9,645 bases of DNA, taken from positions 1 through 9,645 of the forward strand of contig CAZVNP010000077.1 in NCBI GenBank assembly GCA_964628285.1, written 5' to 3'. How positions within the stretch are numbered: the stretch's first letter is position 1; each line of letters opens with the position of its first letter. A program made the position numbers and the translations under genes. Shown piece by piece: positions 1 through 6,535 of this stretch. The DNA is from JAPLDP01 sp964628285 (GTDB lineage Bacteria > Bacteroidota > Bacteroidia > Bacteroidales > JAGONC01). The notes beneath the pieces were generated by a model. The model did not search any database, was not told where the DNA came from, and worked only from the letters and a program-made list of their open reading frames with translations.

Positions 1-679
1 CCATCCCCAGCATGACCTTTGTCATATAATAAGGGCTGTTGAAAAAAGTAATGGAAGAACGGCCGCTATGACGTTCGCGCATCTCCGTATATACTTCTTT
101 GAGGCGAAAACCGTTCCTATATAACAAAATGACAGCCTCCGGCTCTGGATAGTCGACAGGATAATTCTCTGCCAGAAAATGAATGGCCTTCCTGTTATAA
201 GCCCTGAATCCCGAGGTGCTGTCAGTGATTCTCTTTCCTAAAAGAATAAAGATCAGGGCTTTGAAGATATTAATTCCAACGCGTCTGGACCATGACGATT
301 TAAATCCTTTGTGTTGTTTCATAAAGCGCGAACCTATAGCGATATCCGTTTCATCCCTGCTGATAAGTGATAACAGCTTGTGAATCTCGCATGCGATGTG
401 CTGCCCGTCGCCATCGAATTGGACGGCTATATCATAATCATAGTCTTTTGCATATTTGAAGCCCGTTTGAACACAACCACCCACGCCCAGGTTAAAAGGA
501 ATGTCAATAACACGGACTTTCCCCGTTGATTTGGCTATATGGCTGGTATCATCGTTTGAAGCATCATTGATGATCAGAATATCCCAGTCCCGACTGTCGT
601 TAATCAGGGCATCGATCACCATACCGATTGACTTGGCTTCATTATATGCCGGAACCATAATGAGTATTTTATTCTTCAT
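1..679 (-). CDS. DPM1-like GT2 polyprenyl-phosphate sugar synthase (3'-truncated by window edge)
   Basis: This is a family 2 glycosyltransferase of the dolichyl-phosphate mannose synthase type. Such enzymes move a hexose from a nucleotide sugar to a polyprenyl phosphate at the cytoplasmic face of the membrane. The reading frame starts at ATG (679-677, minus) with MKNKILIMVPAYNEAKSIG, the usual N-terminus of the family, and stays open for 226 codons to the window edge, so the C-terminus is missing. Visible motifs are VPAYNE near residue 9, IINDASNDDT near 36-45, the metal/nucleotide motif QFDGDGQH near 88-95, then DSTSGFRAYN, YPEPEA and RHSGRSSI, all in the order expected for DPM1-like proteins. 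The sugar cannot be read from sequence. It lies 54 nt downstream of the TMTC-like transferase gene, which would be a natural user of its product. The fold is secure; the exact substrate is inferred. Confidence 0.88.
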   Translation of the reverse strand, partial: MKNKILIMVPAYNEAKSIGMVIDALINDSRDWDILIINDASNDDTSHIAKSTGKVRVIDIPFNLGVGGCVQTGFKYAKDYDYDIAVQFDGDGQHIACEIHKLLSLISRDETDIAIGSRFMKQHKGFKSSWSRRVGINIFKALIFILLGKRITDSTSGFRAYNRKAIHFLAENYPVDYPEPEAVILLYRNGFRLKEVYTEMRERHSGRSSITFFNSPYYMTKVMLGM

Positions 680-733
680 GTGTCAGTATTATAATGGAAG
701 TCTATTAAACGCCTCATTACCATTTCGTTTTGT

Positions 734-2668
734 TCATTGGGTATCGATGGTCTTACCTTCCTGTATCTTGTAAGTAAGTTCGAGATTATATTGTGCCGGC
801 TTGTATTGGGGATTGATCTTTAACGCCCATTTGTAACATTCTATGGCTTTGCCTTGAAGACCGATCTTGTTATACGCATTGCCAAGATTGTTGATGACAA
901 TATAATCGTCATTATTTATTTGAAGTGCTTTCAGATATATGCCGATGGCTTCATTATAATTTTCAAGGGCGAAATAGCATTTGCCTAAATTGTTCAATGC
1001 ATCCTCATCGGATGGATTATAATTCAGGTATTTGTTCAGATATTCAATAGCACGAGAGTAATCTTTCAGTTTAATGTCGGCCAACGACAGGTTAAAATAG
1101 GTACGTGCATAATCAGGATCGGCCTTAGCAGCACGTTCAAGATAAGGAATGGCTTCGGCAGGTCGCTCCAGATCGATAAGAGTAGAACCGGTATTATTCA
1201 ACGCATTGGTATACTTCGGCCACTTGTCGACTGCCATTAAGAAATAATACAATGCTTTTTCCTTGTCACCTTTCAGGCTCCATGAATGACCAAGGTTATT
1301 GAGAGCCAGCGGGTAACCGGGATCGATCTTAATCGACCGCTCAAAACACTCGATGGCACGGTCCACACTGTCCATGTCGAGCAACACATACCCCAGATTG
1401 CTCCATGGCCGTGGTTTGGAAGGCGATTTTTTCACAACGTCACTCCAAAGAGCATATTCCGATTTCCATATTTCATTCCTGAAAAAAGTTGCCGTGCCAT
1501 ATGCCAAAGTTATTGCCGATAAAACGGTCCACAACATCTTCCTTCGTTTTTCGATAAGCCAAAATGCCAGCGCATAAACCACAACGATGCTATATCCTAA
1601 AATCGGTAAATACAAACGATGCTCAAAAATCACATCCTTAATAGGGATAATTGAAGATGTCACCGCCATGGTTAAAAAGAATAAAATGATCCCGAATGAA
1701 ATCATCCTCTGTTTTTTATATAAAATCACGCTGCCAAAAAGAAGTATAAGGATGACCAACAAGCTGGAGAGGACAGAAAAATTCCATAGTGATGTAGAAA
1801 TGATGAAATTATAATCAAGGTTCTGATGTATAGGTAGGAAAGAAAGCTGTATGTATTTGACAATCACTCTGAACTGGGTTAATAGGTAATCTTTGCGTGA
1901 AATGGCCTGAGTTTCTTCGGGTAAATACCCGGTGACGATAAGTGCCAGAGCCACCAGAACAATCATTGAAGTCACAAGGATCAGGTATTTCTTGCAGACT
2001 TTGCCATCGGTATTTCTCAAAAAGAAAAACTCCACTAGGATAAATGCGGCCGGAAAACTAATAGCGCTTTGTTTGGTTAATACGCCGATCAATCCTGAGA
2101 TAAAGGCCGCGAGAAGCAAAAAAACAGCCATCATCGAACGGTGTTTCTCGAGATAGGCTAACCGGCCAAGCATATACAGATAAATCGCCCCAAGATAAAA
2201 CAAAACGGAAAGCGACCGCATGCGCTGAACAATGTAACTGACAGCTTCGGTCTGGATAGGATGCACCACGAAAATAAGGGCAACGAACAAGGCAATGATG
2301 CGCCTGTTGACATAAATCTTTTCGTCGATGAGGTGCTGGAATGATAAGAGTTTAAGCATCAGTAAAAAAACCAACCAGCCATTCAGAATATGAATGATGA
2401 TGTTCACAATGTGATAACCGTGGGCATTCATCTGCCCGAAATGGTAATTCAATGCAAAACTCAGCTCGGCAACGGGTCGGTTGTTGATGTTAAACCAATA
2501 ATGTGGATTGGCGAAGGTCGAAAAGGTAGTGATACGGGGTTGGGTGAGAATGCTCGAGACATCATCGAAATGAAATACCGCATGAATAGTATTGGAATAA
2601 ACTATAAATCCGGCCACTGCCAGAATCAGAAATATAACCGTCATATGTGTAAACGGGTTCCTACGCAT
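734..2668 (-). CDS. TMTC-like membrane glycosyltransferase (GT-C) with C-terminal TPR domain
   Basis: The protein has 644 residues: a polytopic membrane half (about 1-400, roughly ten hydrophobic segments) and a soluble TPR half. The first extracytoplasmic loop carries HFDD (residues 33-36), the acidic pair expected of GT-C transferases. RPVAELSFALNYHFG (64-78), GYHIVNIIIH (84-93) and HPIQTEAVSYIVQR (136-149) match the pattern of TMTC protein O-mannosyltransferases. Six TPR units of exactly 34 residues run from 419 to 622, followed by a partial seventh. The family takes sugar from a polyprenyl-phosphate donor and transfers it to an acceptor on the far side of the membrane; the TPR half may bind the acceptor protein. 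Its start overlaps the DUF2304 gene by 8 nt, and a DPM1-like synthase follows 54 nt downstream, fitting a donor-synthase/transferase pair. Donor and acceptor are inferred; a GT-C enzyme of glycan assembly is the alternative. Confidence 0.8.
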   Translation of the reverse strand: MRRNPFTHMTVIFLILAVAGFIVYSNTIHAVFHFDDVSSILTQPRITTFSTFANPHYWFNINNRPVAELSFALNYHFGQMNAHGYHIVNIIIHILNGWLVFLLMLKLLSFQHLIDEKIYVNRRIIALFVALIFVVHPIQTEAVSYIVQRMRSLSVLFYLGAIYLYMLGRLAYLEKHRSMMAVFLLLAAFISGLIGVLTKQSAISFPAAFILVEFFFLRNTDGKVCKKYLILVTSMIVLVALALIVTGYLPEETQAISRKDYLLTQFRVIVKYIQLSFLPIHQNLDYNFIISTSLWNFSVLSSLLVILILLFGSVILYKKQRMISFGIILFFLTMAVTSSIIPIKDVIFEHRLYLPILGYSIVVVYALAFWLIEKRRKMLWTVLSAITLAYGTATFFRNEIWKSEYALWSDVVKKSPSKPRPWSNLGYVLLDMDSVDRAIECFERSIKIDPGYPLALNNLGHSWSLKGDKEKALYYFLMAVDKWPKYTNALNNTGSTLIDLERPAEAIPYLERAAKADPDYARTYFNLSLADIKLKDYSRAIEYLNKYLNYNPSDEDALNNLGKCYFALENYNEAIGIYLKALQINNDDYIVINNLGNAYNKIGLQGKAIECYKWALKINPQYKPAQYNLELTYKIQEGKTIDTQ

Positions 2669-3047
2669 GCGTTATGGTTTCCTTCAGTTGTGTAATCTCC
2701 ATCTTGAGCAATCCTAATTCCTGTATCAGACGTTTATTCTGTTCCGTGAGCCTGGATATGATGATCGAAAACTGAACGAGGATCATGAAAACAGCAATGA
2801 AAAAGAGAAGAAAAATAGCAGCAGGGGCATAGGCTATGCCGGCCAGATGTGCCAGATAATCCAAGGCATCACGCCAAATGGAGAAGAATAGAAATACCAA
2901 GCTGATGATGATCCAGAGCAGTGAGTATTCTTCCTTGATCTTTTTGTTCCTGATTAAAACAAGGATAAATGCAAGCAATACCATGCTCCCGAAAATAGCA
3001 AGGTATTGAATTCTGTGAATATCTACGTGTAACATCTGTTCATTCAT
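2661..3047 (-). CDS. DUF2304-type small membrane protein
   Basis: This is a 128-residue protein starting at MNEQMLHVDIHRIQYLAIFG. The frame extends 17 codons further upstream, but that longer start (3098) would lie deep in the preceding glycosyltransferase gene and adds sequence unlike the family, so 3047 is preferred; ATG at 3035 is also possible. Three hydrophobic segments follow: one after the short N-terminus, one in the WIIISLVFLFFSIW region, and one in the IFLLFFIAVFMILVQF region. The C-terminal tail of about 35 residues is charged and has a coiled-coil character. Architecture and wording match DUF2304 proteins, which from memory are often encoded beside DPM1-like GT2 enzymes. Here the TMTC-like gene sits between them. 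The role is unknown; a membrane anchor or partner of the polyprenyl-phosphate sugar synthase is an inference. It overlaps both neighbours by 8 nt, suggesting translational coupling. Confidence 0.75.
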   Translation of the reverse strand: MNEQMLHVDIHRIQYLAIFGSMVLLAFILVLIRNKKIKEEYSLLWIIISLVFLFFSIWRDALDYLAHLAGIAYAPAAIFLLFFIAVFMILVQFSIIISRLTEQNKRLIQELGLLKMEITQLKETITHA

Positions 3048-3996
3048 GATGCGATGAGATAAGGGGGTTAAAAAAGTGCCGGAATCTATCCAACACATTC
3101 ATTATCGAATATATACCTGTAATTTTAAGGATGTTCAACCGATGTAAAAATAATAATATTTTTCTCTGGTGATATTTTTTATGGGTCAGGTATTCTTCAC
3201 GGAACTGTGATCGGTAATGTGTCCGGCTTTTCGATTGATCATGGACCCTGAAGCAGGCCAGATAGTCATTGACGATACCGGGCGGAATAGTCCTGGCGAG
3301 GCGCAACCACAAGTCATAATCCATGACATAATTCAGTGAAGGATCGGTAAAGCCTTCTTTTTCAATGAGACTACGTTTCACAAATACAGCCGGCTGGGAT
3401 ATAAAGTTCTCTATGAGAAGCTTGTTATAGCTGAACCGGCGCATCATAAAATTTTTATAATAGGTTATCCATCGTCTGATCTCATGGTCATCATCGTCGA
3501 TGATCCGGCAACGACCATATAGCCATTGACAAGCCGGATACATAGTGAAATAATCTGCCATTTTCTGCAGTGTACCCGGCAGGTATACATCGTCGGAGTT
3601 GAGCCACCCGATGATCTCTCCCGATGACATGGCGATGCCTTTTCTGACGGCATCGGACTGACCGTTGTCTCTCTCGGAGATCCATTTTATCTTATCACCA
3701 TATTGTTCCAGTAAATGAACCGTACCATCCGTCGATCCTCCGTCAATGACGATATACTCCAGGTCAAAATCGCCTTTCTGACTGAGAACACTGTGAATAG
3801 TTCTTTCGATGAAATCAGCTTGATTAAGGGAGGGGGTGATGATGGTGATGACCTCACCCCCTGGCCCCCTCTTCCTGATCCCCGCTTTCGCGGGGATCAG
3901 GAGAGGAGGTTGGGGGTGAGGTTGTGAAAAGATACCCTTGTAACCCCTGCCAGTATCCTGCTTTCTGCCTCCGTTTATTTTACCTGACTTCTTCAT
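3040..3996 (-). CDS. GT2 family glycosyltransferase with repeat-encoded N-terminal extension
   Basis: This is a 318-residue cytoplasmic GT2 enzyme, probably adding one sugar during surface glycan assembly. The GT-A fold begins only near residue 48 with EVITIITPSLNQADFIERT. It continues with VIDGGSTDGT (83-92), the SERDNGQSDAVRKG segment, the DxD-like WLNSDD (131-136), FISQPAVFVKRS, MDYDLWLRLA and FRVHDQSKS, all typical of the WcaA-like group. Residues 1-47 do not belong to the family: 1-24 are basic and polar, and about 25-48 are the translation of a 70-nt palindromic repeat. No in-frame ATG, GTG or TTG occurs between codon 1 and the catalytic domain, so ATG at 3996 is the only conventional start. 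It overlaps the upstream GT4 gene by 17 nt and the downstream DUF2304 gene by 8 nt. The catalytic domain looks complete; sugar and linkage are unknown. Confidence 0.87.
   Translation of the reverse strand: MKKSGKINGGRKQDTGRGYKGIFSQPHPQPPLLIPAKAGIRKRGPGGEVITIITPSLNQADFIERTIHSVLSQKGDFDLEYIVIDGGSTDGTVHLLEQYGDKIKWISERDNGQSDAVRKGIAMSSGEIIGWLNSDDVYLPGTLQKMADYFTMYPACQWLYGRCRIIDDDDHEIRRWITYYKNFMMRRFSYNKLLIENFISQPAVFVKRSLIEKEGFTDPSLNYVMDYDLWLRLARTIPPGIVNDYLACFRVHDQSKSRTHYRSQFREEYLTHKKYHQRKILLFLHRLNILKITGIYSIMNVLDRFRHFFNPLISSHHE
3852..3921. repeat. 70-nt nested palindromic repeat inside a coding region
   Basis: An imperfect palindrome. The outer arms CCTCACCCCC and GGGGGTGAGG are exact complements. 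The inner arms CCTGATCCCCGC (3874-3885) and GCGGGGATCAGG (3890-3901) form a perfect 12-bp stem around the loop TTTC. The stretch between outer and inner arms pairs imperfectly, and the left side is 2 nt longer. The element is G/C-rich against an AT-rich background, the hallmark of a REP/MITE-like interspersed repeat. The inner core recalls, from memory, the widespread CCCGC-GAAA-GCGGG palindromes that translate as IPAKAGI. It lies wholly within codons 25-48 of the GT2 gene and keeps the frame open. Copy number in the genome cannot be judged from this window. Confidence 0.88.
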
Positions 3997-5221
3997 ACAA
4001 GTGGATCATCCTGTCTGCTATTTTTTTTATATCGAAGTTTGCCACTGCACTCTTTCTGGCATTGCCGGCCAACTCTTTATATCTTTCCTGATCTCCTAAA
4101 ATCCAATCGATTCCTTCTGCAAGGTCATCAGTTGAATAGGGTTTAGCCAGGTAGCCATTAACCTTATGGGTAACTATATCAAGCAAACCCGTAATACCAA
4201 AGGCTGCAACAGGTGTTCCGCAAGCCATGGCTTCGCTGGCTGTCTGACCGAAAACTTCCTGCAAGGATGGCACAACCGTAACATTGGCTGCAGAGTATAG
4301 ATCAATGAGTAACCGGTCATCGTTGACCGTTCCCCAAAAATGAGCCTTAAACCCCAGGGAGTGTATTTTCTTTGACTCAGCCGCCCCAAAGACCATCAGC
4401 TCTATGTCTCTGCTTTTAATTTTTGAAAGAGCTTCTATGAGGTAATCAAACCCTTTAAGTTTATTTTTATCCGCCCTGATCCCGCCGAAAAGGAGCATTT
4501 TTATATTTTCAGGGAGATGCAAGTGTTGCCGGGCAAGTGTTTTATTAACAGGAACAAACACAGAAGTGTCAAGTCCATTCGGAATAGCTTCTACCCGAAA
4601 ATTACCCAATAACCTGCTGGATCGTACGCACGATGCCAGCCATTGACTAGGGGTAACTATGGTCAGCTTTTGTATCCTTTTGTAGACCGCCAGTTTTCTG
4701 CGGAATATCTTCCGGCTCAAATCATAGTCATGCGATGAATGCAACTGAGGGCAGTGACCGCAGTTATCTTTGAACCTATCACAAGTCAAAGCATAATGAC
4801 AACCACCTGTGAAAGCCCACATATCGTGAAGTGTCCAGACAACAGGTTTTTGTATTTCTGCCAGAGACTCGATCCGGATAAAACCACCGGTAATCCAATT
4901 GAGATGGATGATGTCCAAATCCAATTCATTTATTTTGGCTACGGCATGACCCGGCAGTAGCGAAGGTGAAAATACCGCCCTTTTGCGGATGTAAAAAAAA
5001 GGAATGATAAAGTCAATATATGGTCTGAGGAAGGAAACTGATTGTGCGATAGTTCCACCGGGAACAATGACATCCGGATCATTCGATAGTTTGGTCTGCA
5101 CCATCAACCGGGTATTGATCCCACGATCCTGCAATCCTTTGAAAATACGCCAGGTAGCACGGGCAGCACCACCACGCACATCATAAGTATTGACCAATAG
5201 GACTTTCACAACCTTTTTCAC
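3980..5221 (-). CDS. WcaC-like GT4 family glycosyltransferase
   Basis: This is a 413-residue retaining glycosyltransferase with two Rossmann-like halves (GT-B fold), acting in the cytoplasm on a lipid-linked glycan intermediate. The N-terminal half has VNTYDVRGGAARATWR (10-25), with the GGAAR motif of this subgroup. HLNWITGGFI (106-115) and VVWTLHDMWAFTGGCHY (127-143) follow, and then a cysteine cluster (C141, C147, C154, C157) spaced as in colanic-acid WcaC-like enzymes, where it may bind a metal. The C-terminal half has IPNGLD (213-218), the phosphate-contact segment LFGGIRADKNKLKGF (244-258) and the EX7E signature with E322 and E330 (EVFGQTASEAMACGTPV). The length is normal for the family. 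The start MKKVVKVLLVNTYD is typical. It follows the upstream GT2 after 36 nt and overlaps the next GT2 by 17 nt. Sugar specificity is not readable; the symbol wcaC is not assigned because orthology is unproven. Confidence 0.9.
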   Translation of the reverse strand: MKKVVKVLLVNTYDVRGGAARATWRIFKGLQDRGINTRLMVQTKLSNDPDVIVPGGTIAQSVSFLRPYIDFIIPFFYIRKRAVFSPSLLPGHAVAKINELDLDIIHLNWITGGFIRIESLAEIQKPVVWTLHDMWAFTGGCHYALTCDRFKDNCGHCPQLHSSHDYDLSRKIFRRKLAVYKRIQKLTIVTPSQWLASCVRSSRLLGNFRVEAIPNGLDTSVFVPVNKTLARQHLHLPENIKMLLFGGIRADKNKLKGFDYLIEALSKIKSRDIELMVFGAAESKKIHSLGFKAHFWGTVNDDRLLIDLYSAANVTVVPSLQEVFGQTASEAMACGTPVAAFGITGLLDIVTHKVNGYLAKPYSTDDLAEGIDWILGDQERYKELAGNARKSAVANFDIKKIADRMIHLYEEVR

Positions 5222-5257
5222 AAAAATAATCAGATGTAACCGAATGGGATGAAAATT

Positions 5258-6064
5258 TCAATCAACAGTTACTAAATGCCTTCTGTTGATAAGTTTTATG
5301 ATCTTTAAAATTAAATTATCAGGTAATAATTTGTATGCCAGTTCAATGAGAATCAGATATCCGAACAGCTGATGATAGTATATCCACTCTTTCAGCGTCA
5401 CTCTCTTATGTCTCATAAGGATCAGAAAATGTTCACGGCTTGATTTTACCATGTATCGGTTCGATAATCCATGGGTATTATGTATCGCAACAGGACCGGA
5501 GCAGTACAAGAACCGTTTATCTTCTGCAAATAACCTGTATATCAGTTCAAAATCAGCACCCAGCTTATAGGTCAGATCATATCCCTTTTCTTTGATAAGG
5601 GATGTTCTGAAAATTACAGATTGGTGGCAAAAGGCCATTCCTTTCCAGAAATCTCTATGGGATCGTGGTTTACGATGAATCTTAAAAACCGAATAATCGA
5701 AGACAGTGTCGCCATAGATCACTTCAGCATCACCCGGATCACTTAAAAAGAGTTCAGAAATTGTATGGGAATTATAAAAAGTATCTCCAGCGTTCATGAA
5801 GCATACCCATTCGCCGGTGGTTCTGTTTAATCCCTTATTCATCGCATCATAAGGCCCATAATCGGGCTCACTGATCCACCAGCTGATCCTGTTCTCATAT
5901 TTTTTAATAACACCCAAAGTACCATCTGTTGAACCTCCGTCGATGATAATGAGCTCGATGGGATCATAATCCTGCGACAAAATGCTTGCAAGGGTTTTAT
6001 CCATACCGTCAGAATCATTCAAAGCCACGGTAATGATGGATATTTTGGGTTTGGCAGGGGACAT
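5258..6064 (-). CDS. GT2 family glycosyltransferase, first gene of the minus-strand operon
   Basis: This is a complete 268-residue GT2 enzyme of the small WcaA-like type used in capsule, exopolysaccharide and O-antigen assembly. KISIITVALNDSDGMDKT (7-24) opens the GT-A fold. LIIIDGGSTDGT (38-49) binds the nucleotide, SEPDYGPYDAMNKGL (65-79) is the subgroup signature, and the DxD position is covered by FMNAGDTF (89-96), which reads N-A-G-D rather than a strict DxD, as is common in this group. FCHQSVIFRTSLI and KLGADFELIYRLF further on are also typical. There is no membrane segment. The start at 6064 is preferred because the catalytic domain begins just after it and no upstream in-frame start is needed. 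It is the most upstream gene of the minus-strand run. A candidate promoter (6103-6110) and a hairpin element (6115-6184) lie directly before it. Acceptor and sugar are unknown. Confidence 0.9.
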   Translation of the reverse strand: MSPAKPKISIITVALNDSDGMDKTLASILSQDYDPIELIIIDGGSTDGTLGVIKKYENRISWWISEPDYGPYDAMNKGLNRTTGEWVCFMNAGDTFYNSHTISELFLSDPGDAEVIYGDTVFDYSVFKIHRKPRSHRDFWKGMAFCHQSVIFRTSLIKEKGYDLTYKLGADFELIYRLFAEDKRFLYCSGPVAIHNTHGLSNRYMVKSSREHFLILMRHKRVTLKEWIYYHQLFGYLILIELAYKLLPDNLILKIIKLINRRHLVTVD

Positions 6065-6102
6065 GACCGTTGATCATTGAGATTGGCCAATCATATCAAA
6101 GG

Positions 6103-6110
6103 CAAAGGTA
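6103..6110 (-). promoter_or_regulatory. Candidate Bacteroidota -7 promoter element for the glycan operon
   Basis: On the minus strand this reads TACCTTTG, an exact match to the Bacteroidota -7 consensus TAnnTTTG. Transcription would begin about 30 nt before the ATG at 6064, a reasonable leader length. The only TTG upstream (6128-6126) is 15 nt away, shorter than the usual spacing of about 19-21 nt, so the -33 element is doubtful. That TTG belongs to the arm of the hairpin repeat next door, so the repeat may supply part of the promoter. Support is a single short motif in the right place. Confidence 0.4.
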
Positions 6111-6114
6111 ATTC

Positions 6115-6184
6115 AAAAGGGACTCCAACCGCGTAAAAAAAAATCCTTAAAAAAAATTCTTTTCGGATAAGCGGATGGAGTCCC
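6115..6184 (-). repeat. Hairpin repeat, copy 1 (upstream of glycan operon)
   Basis: On the plus strand the arms are AGGGACTCCAACCGC (6118-6132) and GCGGATGGAGTCCCT (6171-6185), complementary at 14 of 15 positions, around an A-rich loop. Read on the minus strand it runs GGGACTCCATCC, about 43 nt, GTTGGAGTCC, C, TTTT. The element at 8357-8427 has the same order and nearly the same length (65 against 64 nt from first arm to end of second arm), plus a shared GGATT, T-rich stretch and GC just before the second arm. It is therefore a real repeat family rather than a lone hairpin. The stem followed by TTTT looks like an intrinsic terminator on the minus strand, but it stands before a gene, not after one. 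It could also be a MITE-like element. Confidence 0.75.
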
Positions 6185-6201
6185 TGGATCGTAAGGGACT
6201 C
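6178..6201. repeat. Competing 8-bp inverted repeat sharing an arm with hairpin copy 1
   Basis: GAGTCCCT (6178-6185) is the exact reverse complement of AGGGACTC (6194-6201), with an 8-nt spacer. The first arm is also part of hairpin copy 1, where it pairs with AGGGACTC at 6118-6125. The octamer thus occurs three times, in two orientations, and two hairpins that cannot form together are possible. This may be the remnant of an adjoining copy of the same repeat, or an attenuator-like switch in the leader if transcription starts further upstream. Confidence 0.55.
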
Positions 6202-6245
6202 TATTGACAGTATTTACTTATCGATTCGCTGGCTTGTGCATATCC

Positions 6246-6345
6246 NNNNNNNNNNNNNNNNNNNNNNNNNNNNNNNNNNNNNNNNNNNNNNNNNNNNNNN
6301 NNNNNNNNNNNNNNNNNNNNNNNNNNNNNNNNNNNNNNNNNNNNN
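6246..6345. other. Scaffold gap (100 N)
   Basis: Exactly 100 N, the conventional placeholder for a gap of unknown size. The real distance between the hairpin repeat and the plus-strand gene is therefore not known, and a small gene or additional repeats may be missing here. Confidence 0.99.
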
Positions 6346-6535
6346 CGAGCTGAGTTCCGATAGCTAAATTGACCTCAACATCCCATTATTATCTGTTAAT
6401 AACTGTGCAAAATTCATCTATGTCAGAATAGTGATAATTGCTTATTTTGTCTGCATGAATAAATGTCGTTTCATCAGAATTAAAGTATTGATTCTGTGTA
6501 CGTAAATTAGACAGTTTCATTTAATTCAGACAGCA

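Larger units (their letters stand above)
6065..6535. other. Divergent intergenic region between glycan operon and plus-strand gene
   Basis: These 471 nt separate divergent genes and should hold both promoters. The left 181 nt contain the candidate -7 element, the hairpin repeat and its competing arm. The middle 100 nt are unknown (gap). The right 190 nt (6346-6535) are AT-rich, contain no convincing ORF or hairpin, and show no clean TAnnTTTG with a spaced TTG, so the promoter of the plus-strand gene could not be placed. Confidence 0.7.

Noticed and set aside
501..773. Plus-strand 90-codon open frame
   Set aside because: It lies opposite the DPM1-like gene and the end of the TMTC-like gene, both strongly supported, and its translation has no recognisable features.
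2390..2695. Plus-strand 101-codon open frame
   Set aside because: It is antisense to the N-terminal part of the TMTC-like gene, whose motifs are clear on the other strand.
3048..3098. Longer start for the DUF2304-type gene
   Set aside because: The extra 17 codons lie within the preceding GT2 gene and do not resemble the family's short N-terminus; ATG at 3047 gives a normal length.
3852..3921. Rho-independent terminator
   Set aside because: The hairpin is strong but is followed by no T-run on either strand and lies inside an open coding frame.
6440..6515. Promoter for the plus-strand gene (TATTTTG near 6445, TAAATTAG near 6503)
   Set aside because: Neither is an exact TAnnTTTG, and no TTG lies at the proper distance; AT-rich DNA gives such near-matches by chance.
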